Origin: Chrysaora quinquecirrha
Lineage: Eukaryota > Cnidaria > Scyphozoa > Semaeostomeae > Pelagiidae
Reading direction: 5' to 3'
NCBI GenBank assembly: GCA_014526335.1
Contig: JACTAT010000002.1
Span: forward strand, 1,464,752-1,528,751
DNA: 64,000 nucleotides
Shown here: positions 30,651 to 42,200 of the stretch, one piece after another
How positions within the stretch are numbered: position 1 is the first letter of the stretch
How the letters are laid out: every line of letters starts with the position of its first letter
Translations under genes and position numbers: made by a program
The notes under the pieces: generated by a model
What the model was told of the DNA's origin: nothing
The model's input: only the letters and a program-made list of their open reading frames with translations
The model's database searches: none

Positions 30651-33600
30651 ATGGACGAAAAAGATGTAGAAAGTACCCAAGAAATCTTTGGTGATAATGG
30701 AAGCTCGAAAGCTGAGGGAAAAACGACAGAAAAGAGAAAGGCAGAAGAAGGAAACAAGTGCACCAATGAAGACGGTAATGGTGATGCTGATCGTGCTGAA
30801 ATGTTGAAAGAACAAGATGATCCTGCTGACAGGCATAATCAGTCAACATCACCTTTTAAAACAGAAGACGAAGAAGACCTCGTGGATACAAATCAAACAA
30901 ATGAAGGAGAGGAAATGGAAGAGCAGTCAGAAAATATTGGAATTCATGTTGATGTGAGAAAAAGTGAAACATCATCACCTGCTCTTGCTGAAGAAAGAAG
31001 AAACTCAAACATAAATGATGAAGAAAAAGATAAAAATGAGCCTCAGAATGATACTGAAGCAATGGACGAGCAAAGAACTGGATCTATAGCATCAATACAA
31101 ACTAATAATGGTAATAAAGAGTCATTTACATACCTGGTTTGAAAGTTTTGCAGTTGCAGGTGGATTGCCTGCAACACCAGGGTGCATTACATGTTGCGGC
31201 AACACTGCAAAATGCACCAATCAAGGCTGACATCTATTGTTTTATTATCAGATAATAGGCTATAGATTTCTGAAATATGCAAGCTAGTACCCCAACAAAC
31301 TTTCCAACTCCATGATGGAGACCTATAGTTTAGACTTTATGGAAAGCACACTGTGTGCAACAGAGGCAACCATCCTCCGGGATTGCACAGTTATCTATTA
31401 TTGCTTGATTCCAGCAATCCTAGATCTCTGAAAATGCTAGGGACCATTTACAGCAATCAAAACCCTTGTAATTATCATATCAAGACCAGGCTAAACATTG
31501 CAAGGGTTTCATGATATTTTCTCTTTGTTTTGTTCTAGTTGAATTTAAGTGATGAAAATCTCAACTTGAATGGCACTAAGCTACCATCAGACTTGTCCAT
31601 GAGTTCTCTAGAAAGCCCTGTAAACAAGGAAGGTAACTGGAGAACTCTCAAGGTGAAATCTTCAGAAGGTAAAAGGACTGTTTGTTTTATACCCTATTTC
31701 AATGCCGTGTATTGAAACTAACTTTCACAGCAATTGACAAAAGGTTCTTTGTGACTTATTGTATCAAGAGCTTGCATATGCACTATCAAAGGAGCTTCAG
31801 GGACCAACCAGAAAGGCAGTTCCACACAAAGAGGGTGCTTGTTTGAGGAAAACTCAGTTTTCTGTTATATTGTTTTTTCTCTTTAGATGATGAAGAAAAG
31901 GATTGTACCATTCACATTTTGACTGAAAATTTCAAGAAGCCATTTCTTGGTGGCTTTAGACATAAACTCACAAATGTTGAATACCACAATGCATCATGTC
32001 AGACATTCCCAAAGAAAAGAATCCCATCTCAGGTATAATTTACTATGCTCAAATTGAATAACTGCTTTAAATCTTTCAGAAAGCCATTACTTTGATATTC
32101 TAATGATATGCTAACCAACCAGGTTGGATGGTGTGTGGGTTATTTTGAACTTTCTGCTTAGTCATGCTAAATTAGATGTCATATTGCTTCAAATGCTTTC
32201 TTTTGCACGTGCCAAACTCACAGGTATTTGAAAAATTGCCATCTTGATTTTGGCATCATCTTCTTTCATGTTTAGTATTGTCTAGAAACAGTACCATTGA
32301 AAGGGGGGTCCAGTGGGGTCAGAGGTTTGGTGCCAGGGTTGTGAAGGGGCCCACAAAAATTGAAATTCTCTAAATGGTTCCCCTTATAAAAGCTCTTAAA
32401 GGCCCACTAGGATTACATTATCCTGGGGGCTCTGTCTCTCAAAGACCTTGTCCAGTAGCCTCACTTCTCATTGCCCACAAACATGCCATGTGTAACATTC
32501 ATTTAAAATGGCATTCGTACTTTTCTTGTTACATTTCCTAAACATTACTTTTTCATCTACTTTTTATCATCCCATCATAACTTTTCTTTTCTCGAAATTT
32601 TATTGAAATTTCAATCAACTTTTCCTTTTTTAGGTTGAAAAATTTCACAGAGATACACAAACAGTTAAATCTAAAAATCAATTGCAACAAACATTTGAAA
32701 ACACATCAACGCAAATGGTGAGATAATCTGAATTGGAACTGTTTGAATATTTTCCTTTATTTTAATTACTCTTCCAGTGTCACATTAATAAGTAATTTCA
32801 ATTCAGAAGAATTAAATGTAGTATTTCTTACCAAACAGACAAAACCTGGTTGCTATGTTTCAAATGTTCCTGATAAAGTTATTATTCCTGGAGTCTATGA
32901 AACAGCTGACGAAAAGTTCGCGAGAAGGCTTGAAAAGGTGAGAAAAACGCTGCTCATATACTAACGTTTCTAGAATACAACTTCACTCTTCCAAATGATT
33001 ACGATTTGCCCTCTTTGAGAGGCTGAAACTCTCTATGCTGTTGTACATAAACAGGTTTAGATAAGGAAAGGTTTTCGATGATAAGTCTTTTGGGTCTTCT
33101 TGGATTCTTGGTTCCCTGCTCCTGCTCCAGTCATTCTAACCACTGCAACGACCCAAGTGACTAAGACCTTAGATCTGCTGGATGGATAAATGGTCGCATG
33201 ACACAAAACATCACTTGGTTTTTCTAGATCTAGAATGACTTTTGTAATATTTTATTCCGTTTCCATTAGGTAATCATTCTACAATGTCACTGGCGAAGAT
33301 GGTTAGCAGAAAGATACGTGAATAGATTAAGAATTGATCGGGAATTGAGACTTGAATGGGAAAGACAAGAAGAGATTCGGAAAAGAAAGGAACGTGAAAA
33401 TCGAATAAATAAAGAGTTTGAAAGAAGAATGAATCCAAAATCAAAAGAAGATTTCGATCTACTTTATGCTGCATTAGAAAGTAAGTTTTGATATTACTAC
33501 AATCATTTTGTCTTAAGTCGTATCTGGTATAACATCTTAATAACATCTTAATCATCTTAATCACTCTTCTATCACCTCTTAATCATCTTAATCACCTGTA

Positions 33601-36600
33601 TCATGCCTTTGTACACTGATTCTGCTGCTTCGTTTGTCAGTGGATAAATTTCAAAGTCTTATCCACACTCACTTGCCTTACTCAATGATATTCGTTGACC
33701 TCGCTGTTAGTAACTTCTGAGCCGTTAATCATTATCTCGATTCCTTGTGCACATTAGAGAATCAATTCTGTTTTCGCTTTCTTCAGGTCGCATTTTGTAG
33801 ATAAAAAATCAAAAAGATAGTCTGAAATTTCTCAAGACCCAAAAACCTATCGAAAACATCTATACGTTCAATGTTTGTCTTGCCGTCATTTAATCAAACA
33901 TCGTTGGTAAAACATCTGAAATTTGCTTGTCTAAGAAAATTTTTAATCATTTGGCCACATCGTTATCATTTTCATCAAACAATTTTTGCTAACAGCAAGC
34001 AGAAATGTTTTTGAAGTTTGTCAAAAACATGGTGAAGCAAGTTCTGTTTGTCACCAATGTTTTGTGACCTTGCAAAACGATCAAACATTGTTTGTAAAGC
34101 AAATCTCAAATGTTTGACCAACGATTTCGTTAACGAAAAAGTTAAACACTTGAGTGAAGATCGAAGATAATTGAATTAAATTCTTACTCTTTTTAAAGGG
34201 TGGCGTCGTGAGGAAATCGAAAAAATCGATGAAATTCATTCTGGACCTGAGAGAAAAGCAGCTTTAGTTGGTTTATTAGAACAAGAAAGTTATTTAATTG
34301 CATCAATTGAAAGACATCGTATCAAAGCAAATCACGAAAACAAAGAAAGCAGCATCAAAAAGTTTCTTGATAAAGTAAGAAAGCTTAATATTTAATTAAA
34401 CTTCTATGTCAGTTTTCTGCATTCTGATTCGGGTGCTGTCCCTAATGTCTGCCGATTCATGAATCAAAAACACCAGGCAATTTGCATGCTTGGGTAGAAA
34501 GAGAAGCACGTTTGTGTTAACAAAGGTTGTTATCTCTGCTATCACAGATGGATAGGTCGTGGTCATGTACGCTAATCAATGCGCGAGATGGACCACATAA
34601 AGAAAGATGCCTTCGTTGACGAATTGGACAGGAAACACAGTGAAGCAGGGAAGCGAAAAGACACTCCACATACCTTGGCTTGCTGACTGGCTGATTGACT
34701 GACTGACTGACTGACTGACTGACTGACTGACTGACTGACTGACTGACTGACTGACTGACTGACTGACTGACTGACTGACTGACTGACTGACTGACTGACT
34801 GACTGACTGACTGACTGACTGACTGACTGACTGACTGACTGACTGACTGACTGACTGACTGACTGACTGACTGACTGACTGACTGACTGACTGACTGACT
34901 GACTGACTGACTGACGGTTTTAAATTACCATGTTGATGATGTTATGAAAGTCCTTACAAATATCTCGATTATTTTTCAGGCTGCTTCTCCAAAGAAGTGG
35001 AAGACATATGATGGTACAATGATGGAAGTTGATACACCATATACTCTTCGTGCTCAAGAATTAAGAGATCTTTATAACAGTTTGCAGATGAAATATTTAA
35101 CACAAGAAGAACGTCTTGATGTTTTACTCACTTTGAAACATACTGTTAAGGTAGCCACAGATTATTTTTGTTGTATTCTTTCTGATAAATCGATTAGGTT
35201 AAAAATACAGTATGCTATTCCTTCCCGTCTCTGGTCAGCTGATTAGTTAAGAGCCTTAAAGAGCTTTAAAAATTTCACATTTTCTCAATAAGTCGTTCCA
35301 AAAATCTTCAATGAGGTAGTGGATGACACTGAACAGTGCACCCCATCTAATTTTTAGGGGAAACTGCACCTGCTGCTCCTTGCTGTGCACGGACATGGTC
35401 AGTTCAATGGTTAAGGTCCCATACTATGACTATAAGAATCTAATCTGTAAAAATTTTTTGTTCTATTTTCAGGAACATGAATGCAAATTAACACATGAAA
35501 TTTCAGAGCTTATTGATAGAGAAACAGAGCTATTAATGAGAGGAGTGAAAGAATCTAATCTGGAAGGTAATTCATTTGAAATATCTCTTCATAGATGCTT
35601 TGATGAAATCGCAGCATGATGCTTAAGAGGAATTGTCATTGGCTCATATCATGTATTTTGTGTTTCCCAAGGTTTACGTCAAAGAATATCCACCCTATAT
35701 ATTCAGTTCTGTAAGATTCCGTTGTTCAACCCTGAAGCTGGTCGCTTGTTAAAAGTAAGTGTGTTTTCATTTTCTAAGATTCTTTTTTATTTATATTAAA
35801 ATGATTTATTTCCCGTGAAGCCCGAGACTTATAAGAGAAGAGGGGCTTAATAGAAAAGAGGGGCTTAATAGAAAGCTGAGTTTAATTAGGAATAGATATC
35901 TGTATGATGTTGTTTTTCGATTTTTCAGGTGCCACAGGATCCTTCTACTTTGCGTAAAAATGTTTACTTTTGTCCAAGCTGCACATCGTATCTTCCTTCT
36001 TCAGATTTTCCACTGGCGTCGAATTCAAAGTAATTTAACTTCATTCTAACTTGTTTAAATTAAAACTTATAATTTATCTTAATTTATATTTTATGTTTCT
36101 ATCTAATTTATACTATTAGGTAGATAGAAGACTCGCCACTCATCACTAAAACACCCTAATACCGTTTGTTTCAGGATTGTCGGTCGATGTAAGCGTTGTG
36201 CAAAACTTGATAATGATGCTAGACTTCGACAAGACTTTTCGAAATTTCGTGAGATGCTTCTAACATTACGACGTGAAGAAGAAGAATACAACGATGGCTC
36301 AAAGATTGCCTTCATCATCCAGGTAAAAATTTGAAACATTTATAGTTCATTTAACCATTAACCATAGTTCTTTAGCTCCATTTACATTGACTTGACGGAT
36401 TAATCACTAGACATGGACGACATGGTAAATTGGTTGCTTGTGAGAGCTTTTCTTGTTAGGCAAGTCCTATCTCTTTTGTAGGCAGGGTTGGCTGTGACGT
36501 AGGTATCCCTTGTTGTACGGATATGTAGACATTGACATTGTGATCGATTGTTCCTACTGGGGTTCGTTCAGAGACTGCAGCCTGCAAACCTGGCTCTGCT

Positions 36601-38222
36601 GGTATAGTTTTAGCATGCTCAGATTAAAGCTTCGATGCCCGTCCTGGCCTTTGTAATCTCTATATTTTCTACAAAAACCATTCTGCAAAAGAAACCTTTC
36701 CATCTCCCTTTTCAAATCAGTAAGCTCAAGTTGAGTATACGTGTCTGCATAGATTTTTCCACAAGTGGCATACCATAATAGATGGGATGCGATTCAAACC
36801 TGGACTGCCTGATAAAAGAGCCAACGATGTCCCGACTGAGCTATAGAGCTCAATGAAATCGCCGAGTAAATCTCCCATTCATACAGCCCAAGGCTCTTCT
36901 CCCATTTGGCTTTTTGTGTTTCGGCTATGTTGAGCCTTCTTCAGCGCCATACATAGTATTATTAATTTTTCATGTGTGGCAAATGCTAGATTAGATATTC
37001 CACAAGTGGCATACCACAATAGACGGGATTCGAACCGTGTCTGCATATGTGTATGTACCCATGTGTACTTGTGTTATGTGCTAGGGGTTAGGTTACAAAG
37101 GTAGTAACGGTACAGCAATGCTTTTGTTCTTTGTAGGATGCCGATTTGCGATATCTGGTTGAAAATATCTGGAATGGTCAAAGCTCTCTCAGTGCCTGCG
37201 AAGATCTTCATGACCTCGTTATGGTGCGATGGAATAAACATGAACAATGGTCGCCATGGAATTGTGTTCTTTTGACAAAAGAAGAAGCCAGCTCCATGCT
37301 AAACTTGAGAATGTCAATGAGGTAACTAAGTAACTCTTTTCCCCCTTCATTTTCCTTGCCTTTTGGTTTCGTATTCCTCTTCGTACTTATAACTCATGCA
37401 TGTCTTTGACCAGTAAAGGACACAATTGAGGATTATTTTTCAGATTGATATTCAAGTGGATTGATAGGGAGTATTTTGCCTGATCCCTATTTCCCCTATT
37501 TCCCCGTGTTCCCTTGTTCCCTTTTAATTTTGGCCAGGTTCCCTTGTTGGCTGGTGTTGTGAATTTTGGGTTTGAGCACACCAAGAAAATAAGGCCCAGA
37601 ATAATAAAAGATTCCAAGTGGGGATATTCTTTGCAATACTTGGATTTTGCACGGGTGAAAAGAACGGAATTTCTTTGATTTGGGAAAGGAAATGGGAATC
37701 TACATGGAAAATTCATAATATCATGGTGGAGAAAGCAGTCAAATAGCCTGTAACCAAATAGTCCTAATCCATGCTCTTCGGTAGTGAAAAGAACCGCTCT
37801 TTGACTTGGGGAAGAAAATGTGAATTAACATGAAAATAATCAGATTCTTTCCTCATACGGAGCTTGACACACATGCTTGACACACAATCCTAATCCTCCA
37901 GCTGCAATTGTGTCCCTACATCTTTCGTCTTGCATTTCCCACAAGTTGGTTTGCTTTGAGGTCCTTACTCGTTTGGCCCATCACTGGGAGTTTTTTTTGA
38001 AATAACTCACAAATTGTCGATAAATGTTTCTTTTTTTCAATCGTTTAAACTGTATTTTATTTTATTATATAGGCCTATGGAAGAATTTTCATTGGTAAAG
38101 TGCATCATCGACATGTGATAGCACGAAAACATTTTGAAAAGTTAACAGCGATTGCTAAGAAGATGAAAACACACTCAAATGGTGATAAAATCAGATCACA
38201 AACGAAGCAGATTACCGCATGA
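30651..38222 (+). CDS. IQUB: IQ motif and ubiquitin-like domain-containing protein (IQUB), 14 exons
   Basis: Exons: 30651-31136, 31539-31668, 31887-32032, 32634-32717, 32839-32937, 33270-33480, 34199-34374, 34980-35150, 35473-35566, 35672-35754, 35929-36029, 36175-36322, 37137-37321, 38073-38222; about 754 residues, close to vertebrate IQUB. The N-terminus is acidic. A block with [20 protein letters not shown], the DTQTV and NTSTQM repeats, an IQ motif near residue 316 ([15 protein letters not shown]), [19 protein letters not shown] and a CPSC...CKRC pair identify the family. IQUB is a radial-spoke-associated protein of motile cilia and sperm flagella. The ubiquitin-like fold is only vaguely visible ([16 protein letters not shown] in exon 2). 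Phases fit everywhere except the last junction, where homology needs frame GCC at 38073 but exon 13 ends in phase 2. The donor of exon 1 (CTG|GTTTGA) is weak, and the start ATG is chosen as first Met of the exon. Confidence 0.88.
33880..34140. mobile_element. MITE family B, copy in IQUB intron 6
   Basis: A decayed copy of the element at 53571-53779, recognised by CAAACATTGTTTGTAAAGCA and AATGTTTGACCAACGATTTC. Confidence 0.6.
34683..34915 (+). repeat. (GACT)n microsatellite
   Basis: About 230 bp of nearly perfect GACT/ACTG tetranucleotide repeat in IQUB intron 7, ending 65 bp before exon 8. Confidence 0.98.
36752..36935 (-). mobile_element. tRNA-derived SINE, copy 1
   Basis: On the minus strand a tRNA-like head has box A TAGCTCAGTCGGGA and box B GGTTTGAATCGC, followed by TATGGTATGCCACTTGTGGA. 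Related copies lie at 36985-37040, 43174-43385 and 51660-51765. This one lies in IQUB intron 12. Confidence 0.75.
36985..37045 (-). mobile_element. tRNA-derived SINE, 3' fragment
   Basis: Repeats only the box B and tail part of the SINE (ACGGTTCGAATCCCGTCTAT, then GGTATGCCACTTGTGG), a truncated second insertion or tandem remnant next to copy 1. Confidence 0.65.
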
Positions 38223-38439
38223 AAAGTGACATTTTTATAAACTTTAAGATTTTATTAAGTATTGAGTTTGAATATGTAGATAATGCTAATTAATGTATAT
38301 GCTGAACAAATCATTATCTTCTCTTATTATTTCTGTTGAGGTAAATTGGGGTTTTAGTGTTTTCGAGGTTAAGGTTTCACTGCAAATTTCAAAATGATTT
38401 CCGTAAACTGCAAGAGCACAACGTTGGGAAAAGCGAAGT

Positions 38440-39050
38440 TAAGGACCCGTTTAGCCACCTCGGTACCTTCGTAGCGCGCGACAACATTTGACAACAGAAA
38501 ACAATAGAACCATTTCTTGCCTCCGTGATATGCAAATGACTCAGGGGACATGTTGCTGGCTTGTTACTTGCATGTTTAGGCTAGCCCCGGGGTACTTCCA
38601 TTGTTCAGTATACTAGACGTGCCGCCCAAATGGTTAACTTTTTCAGCAGCAATTTGGGTTGGTTTTTTTGTAAAGGATCTCTACACATGGGTAGTAAAAA
38701 CTTTTAGACATGCATTGCTTTTGAAAGCCTGATAAATCTTTGTATTTAGAGTCAATTTTATGGTGCAAATTGGGTAAATGCGTTTCTTTCTCAGCGCAAA
38801 TGCCTTTTCGCCGCATTTAGAGCTTCCTTAGGTGTTTAAATTGGGCAGAAATATTTGAGATATTGGTACAAATGGGTGTAAGATTTCGTTGTTTTTTCTA
38901 TAAATGGGTACCACTTGGTAGACATGGGTGGGTTTGGAAAAACTGGGCGGCACGTCTAGTCTCTTCAACAATGAAGTACCCTCCCGGGGTTCTGCCACCC
39001 TGGGAGACACGCCGATTACATTGTCGCGCGCGACAAGTCTCCTAGTAGAC
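38440..39050. mobile_element. MITE family C copy, split by MITE F
   Basis: The outer parts (38440-38580 and about 38997-39050) match MITE C at 44016-44276 in order: CCTTTCTTGCCTCCGTG-like sequence, ATGCAAATGACTCAGGGGAC, then GTCGCGCGCGACAAG and TCTCCTAG. The middle is the nested element at 38583-38995. Confidence 0.6.
38583..38995. mobile_element. MITE F with ~50-bp inverted repeats, nested in MITE C
   Basis: The left end CCCCGGGGTACTTCCATTGT..CTAGACGTGCCGCCCA is mirrored by the right end TGGGCGGCACGTCTAGTC..CAATGAAGTACCCTCCCGGGG. It is about 410 bp long and non-coding. It lies 270 bp upstream of the TRABD start codon. Confidence 0.75.
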
Positions 39051-39263
39051 GCTGTTGACGCTAACGCCAACGCGGTTCTCAATCTTCTCAATGCCAATGC
39101 GCAGCGCAATCTCGATCTCATCCTTGGGCCTAAGTCGAGAGGAAGAAAGTGCAGCAGACTTGCCTCGTTTCTCTAGATGCGGCTTTGGCGTCCTTGATAA
39201 ACTATTGATATCCTTACATCTATTTAAAATATATCAGAAAATTAAACTTTAATCGGCTAGTAA

Positions 39264-42200
39264 ATGGAGGAGGAAGCCAGCAAGGATGAATCTGAGTATG
39301 TTGATCGCCCAAGACAAGAGGAAATTGAAGGAGAGATATCGAAAATCTTAGGCCATGGCGCCGAGCCAGATCCTGGAGACGAGACCGTCAAGACAAGCGA
39401 GAAACCAAGTGGTGATGTTTCAGTCGAAGGCGTGCCCAAAGCTACAGAAGATGCTAAAAGTGAAGAAGAAAACAAAAAAGAAAGTGAAGAAAACCATCAT
39501 GAAGCAGAACATGCAAGCACAGAGACAGAGAGCTTTGAATTTGCTAATGGGAGTGATCAGGAATCTTGGGAATCTTTGTCAGGTCCAAAAATTCACTCTT
39601 ATTAGCTACTCGACTCAGGATCCAGGATGTTTTGAAGAGGAACGATCAAATAGGCATTCAAAATGCTCATTTCAATCGTTCCTCATCTCACTCAGAATCC
39701 CCACTGCAGAGTTGGCACTTGCACACCTGAGTTTTCAATAGAACAATAGGCTAACAATAGGGTAGAACAATAGAAAAGTGCCCTTGCACACCCAAGATCT
39801 TGTTGGAAAAAGTCATACTTGGCAAATAGGCTCAGAAGTGTGCCAAATCAAGAGATCAGACTGAAATAGGTATCCACTTTGTGCACCAGTCTGCAGATTT
39901 TGCACCATTTTGAGAGATCTTGGGTCCACCATTGGCAACAAATTAATGGTGTGGGTTAAGTAAAAGAAAGACTATTCAGCATGAAAACCCCTGTATGAAT
40001 AAGAAACCTCTTTTTGAAAGTAACTTGCATAGGGTACATGTTGTACAAGGTTCTTCTATCTTATGGATGGTGTAATATAATGTTGCCATAGGATATTGGT
40101 AGGGTGCTTAACTGGCCGTATGTTTTAGATGTTTTTGTAGTTGAGTGACAGAACGGAGCAGCTATGTTTTTATTGTTCCTTTTATTTTCTACAGGACAGG
40201 ACATTGCAGAAGCAGAGGCTGCAACGATGATGCATCAAGATAACAACTCATGTAGATGCCAAGATTGCCGCCAAATGGCAGAGATGTCATCTGCTGCTCA
40301 TTCAGCTCGTGTATTAGAAAGATCAATGCACTCCGATGAACAACTTCCAGAAAATGTCACAAAAATTGAAGCAGAACATGGGTCTAAGATTTACTTGGTT
40401 GGAACAGCTCATTTCAGTGAAGCAAGTCAAGAAGATGTCACTCAGGTATCGCTGATCTTTTGATTTGATTCGATTTGATTTGATTTGATCAACCTGACTT
40501 AAATTGCCTTTTATGCTCCTCAGCTTAATCAATGTCACTCTCGACTTGGCTCAACTTGACTTGATTAGACTTTTTGGCTGAACCTGGCTTGCAACCTGAC
40601 TTACACTTGGCTTGACTTGCTCACCTCCACTTGACTCTACTCGGCTCTATTACACTCCATTGATTGAATCAACTCTTCTCGACTTAACTGCCCCCTTAAC
40701 TGGCATGTATAGACTTTACCTGTCTTGAAAGTTTGTATTACTTTGCTTTCTTAGACCATTCAAACGGTATGCCCAGATGTGGTAATGGTAGAATTGTGCA
40801 GAAGTAGAGTGAGCATTATTCAATACGATGAAGAAACATTATTGAGAGAAGCTAAGGATATTAGTTTTTCAAAGTTAAAAATGGCTGTAAAAGAGGTATT
40901 AAGATATTGCTTATTAACTTTAATTTGACCTGCTAGATCACGAAATTCAACATTTAAACATGCCTGTTACTAACTAACGGCAATGTTAATGATTCACCTC
41001 TCTTCATTAAAAGAGAAAGAAGTTTATAGGAATGCCAAATGAACAAATCACAAAACGTGTGCATGTTGTTGTGTTGACCAAGTAGAACATAGGAACATAG
41101 GGTTAGAAAAAAGGGAAGACAATTTTTAAAACGTTGAAGAGTCATGTTAGAGTGAGACATTGAACAACAGCGTTGAATAATGTGATGAAAGAAACTTTAA
41201 CTAAGATCTTTAACACTTGCAATTAGGACTTTTCACCTTTACTTAGACTTACATGTCCTTTTCACCTTTTGGTTAAATCCCGTTTTATATTTGTTGTGCT
41301 TTGAGTCTGCTATTTTATCCCCATCTCTCCTACTTTGTGCACCAAACTTTGAAAACACCGCAAGAAATAAAACAACATCTGATGTTTTGTTATTGAATAC
41401 TTTAGGCTGGTCTAATAGGTGGAGTAATGCAGCTTCTTTTGCTCAGTATGTCTGCTCACCTTACAAAACAACTCGGCATGGCACCTGGTGGAGAATTCAG
41501 ACGAGCTGTGCAAGAGGTATAATTGTTCTCAAAGATCTTATAGACTAAATAGCTGTCTTTTGTTACCACACACTTTTGCTTGTTTCGATACTAAATACCT
41601 AGATGCCCTCAGCTTTGGTTTAAAAGTTGCTGGAAAGGTTTGGAATAAAAACGAAAATAAAAATCTGAGGAAGAATATAGGCATTTTCTCTTACATCATA
41701 TTTTCAAGCATTTATTCTATATACCATATATAAGAAGTAGAAGATTTAATCTGGTTGCTCTTAAATTTCTTTAATTTTCAAACTGAAATGTTCTTAATCC
41801 ATTCTCAATCCTACAGAGGCTATTTGATGTAAGAAAATGTAAGTAAGAGAATGTAAGAAATAGAAACACATTTTGTGTAAAATGCGGAGTTCAGCAAGTC
41901 GGTTTTACCATCAATGCGGAGTTCAGCAAGTCGGTTTTACCATCAATGCGGAGTTCAGCAAGATACCTCAAGGCTTATACCAAGGCCAATGCAGTTTGGG
42001 CAATACTTGCTCTTAGAAAATTTTGTTACAAAATAAAAAGGGGTATCCATTGAAATGATGTTCGAATTAGACCCTTGCTGCTTTCTGTCCTTTGTGTGAA
42101 TTCTAATTCTTGATTTTCTTCTTTTTCAGGCAAATAAAATACCTGGCTGCCACGTGATGCTTGGAGACCGACCAGTTCAAGTTACTCTCAGTAGAGCAAT

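Noticed and set aside
30029..30766. Frames across the second N run
   Set aside because: Same reason; only the exon ending at 29997 and the one containing 30651 have splice or homology support.
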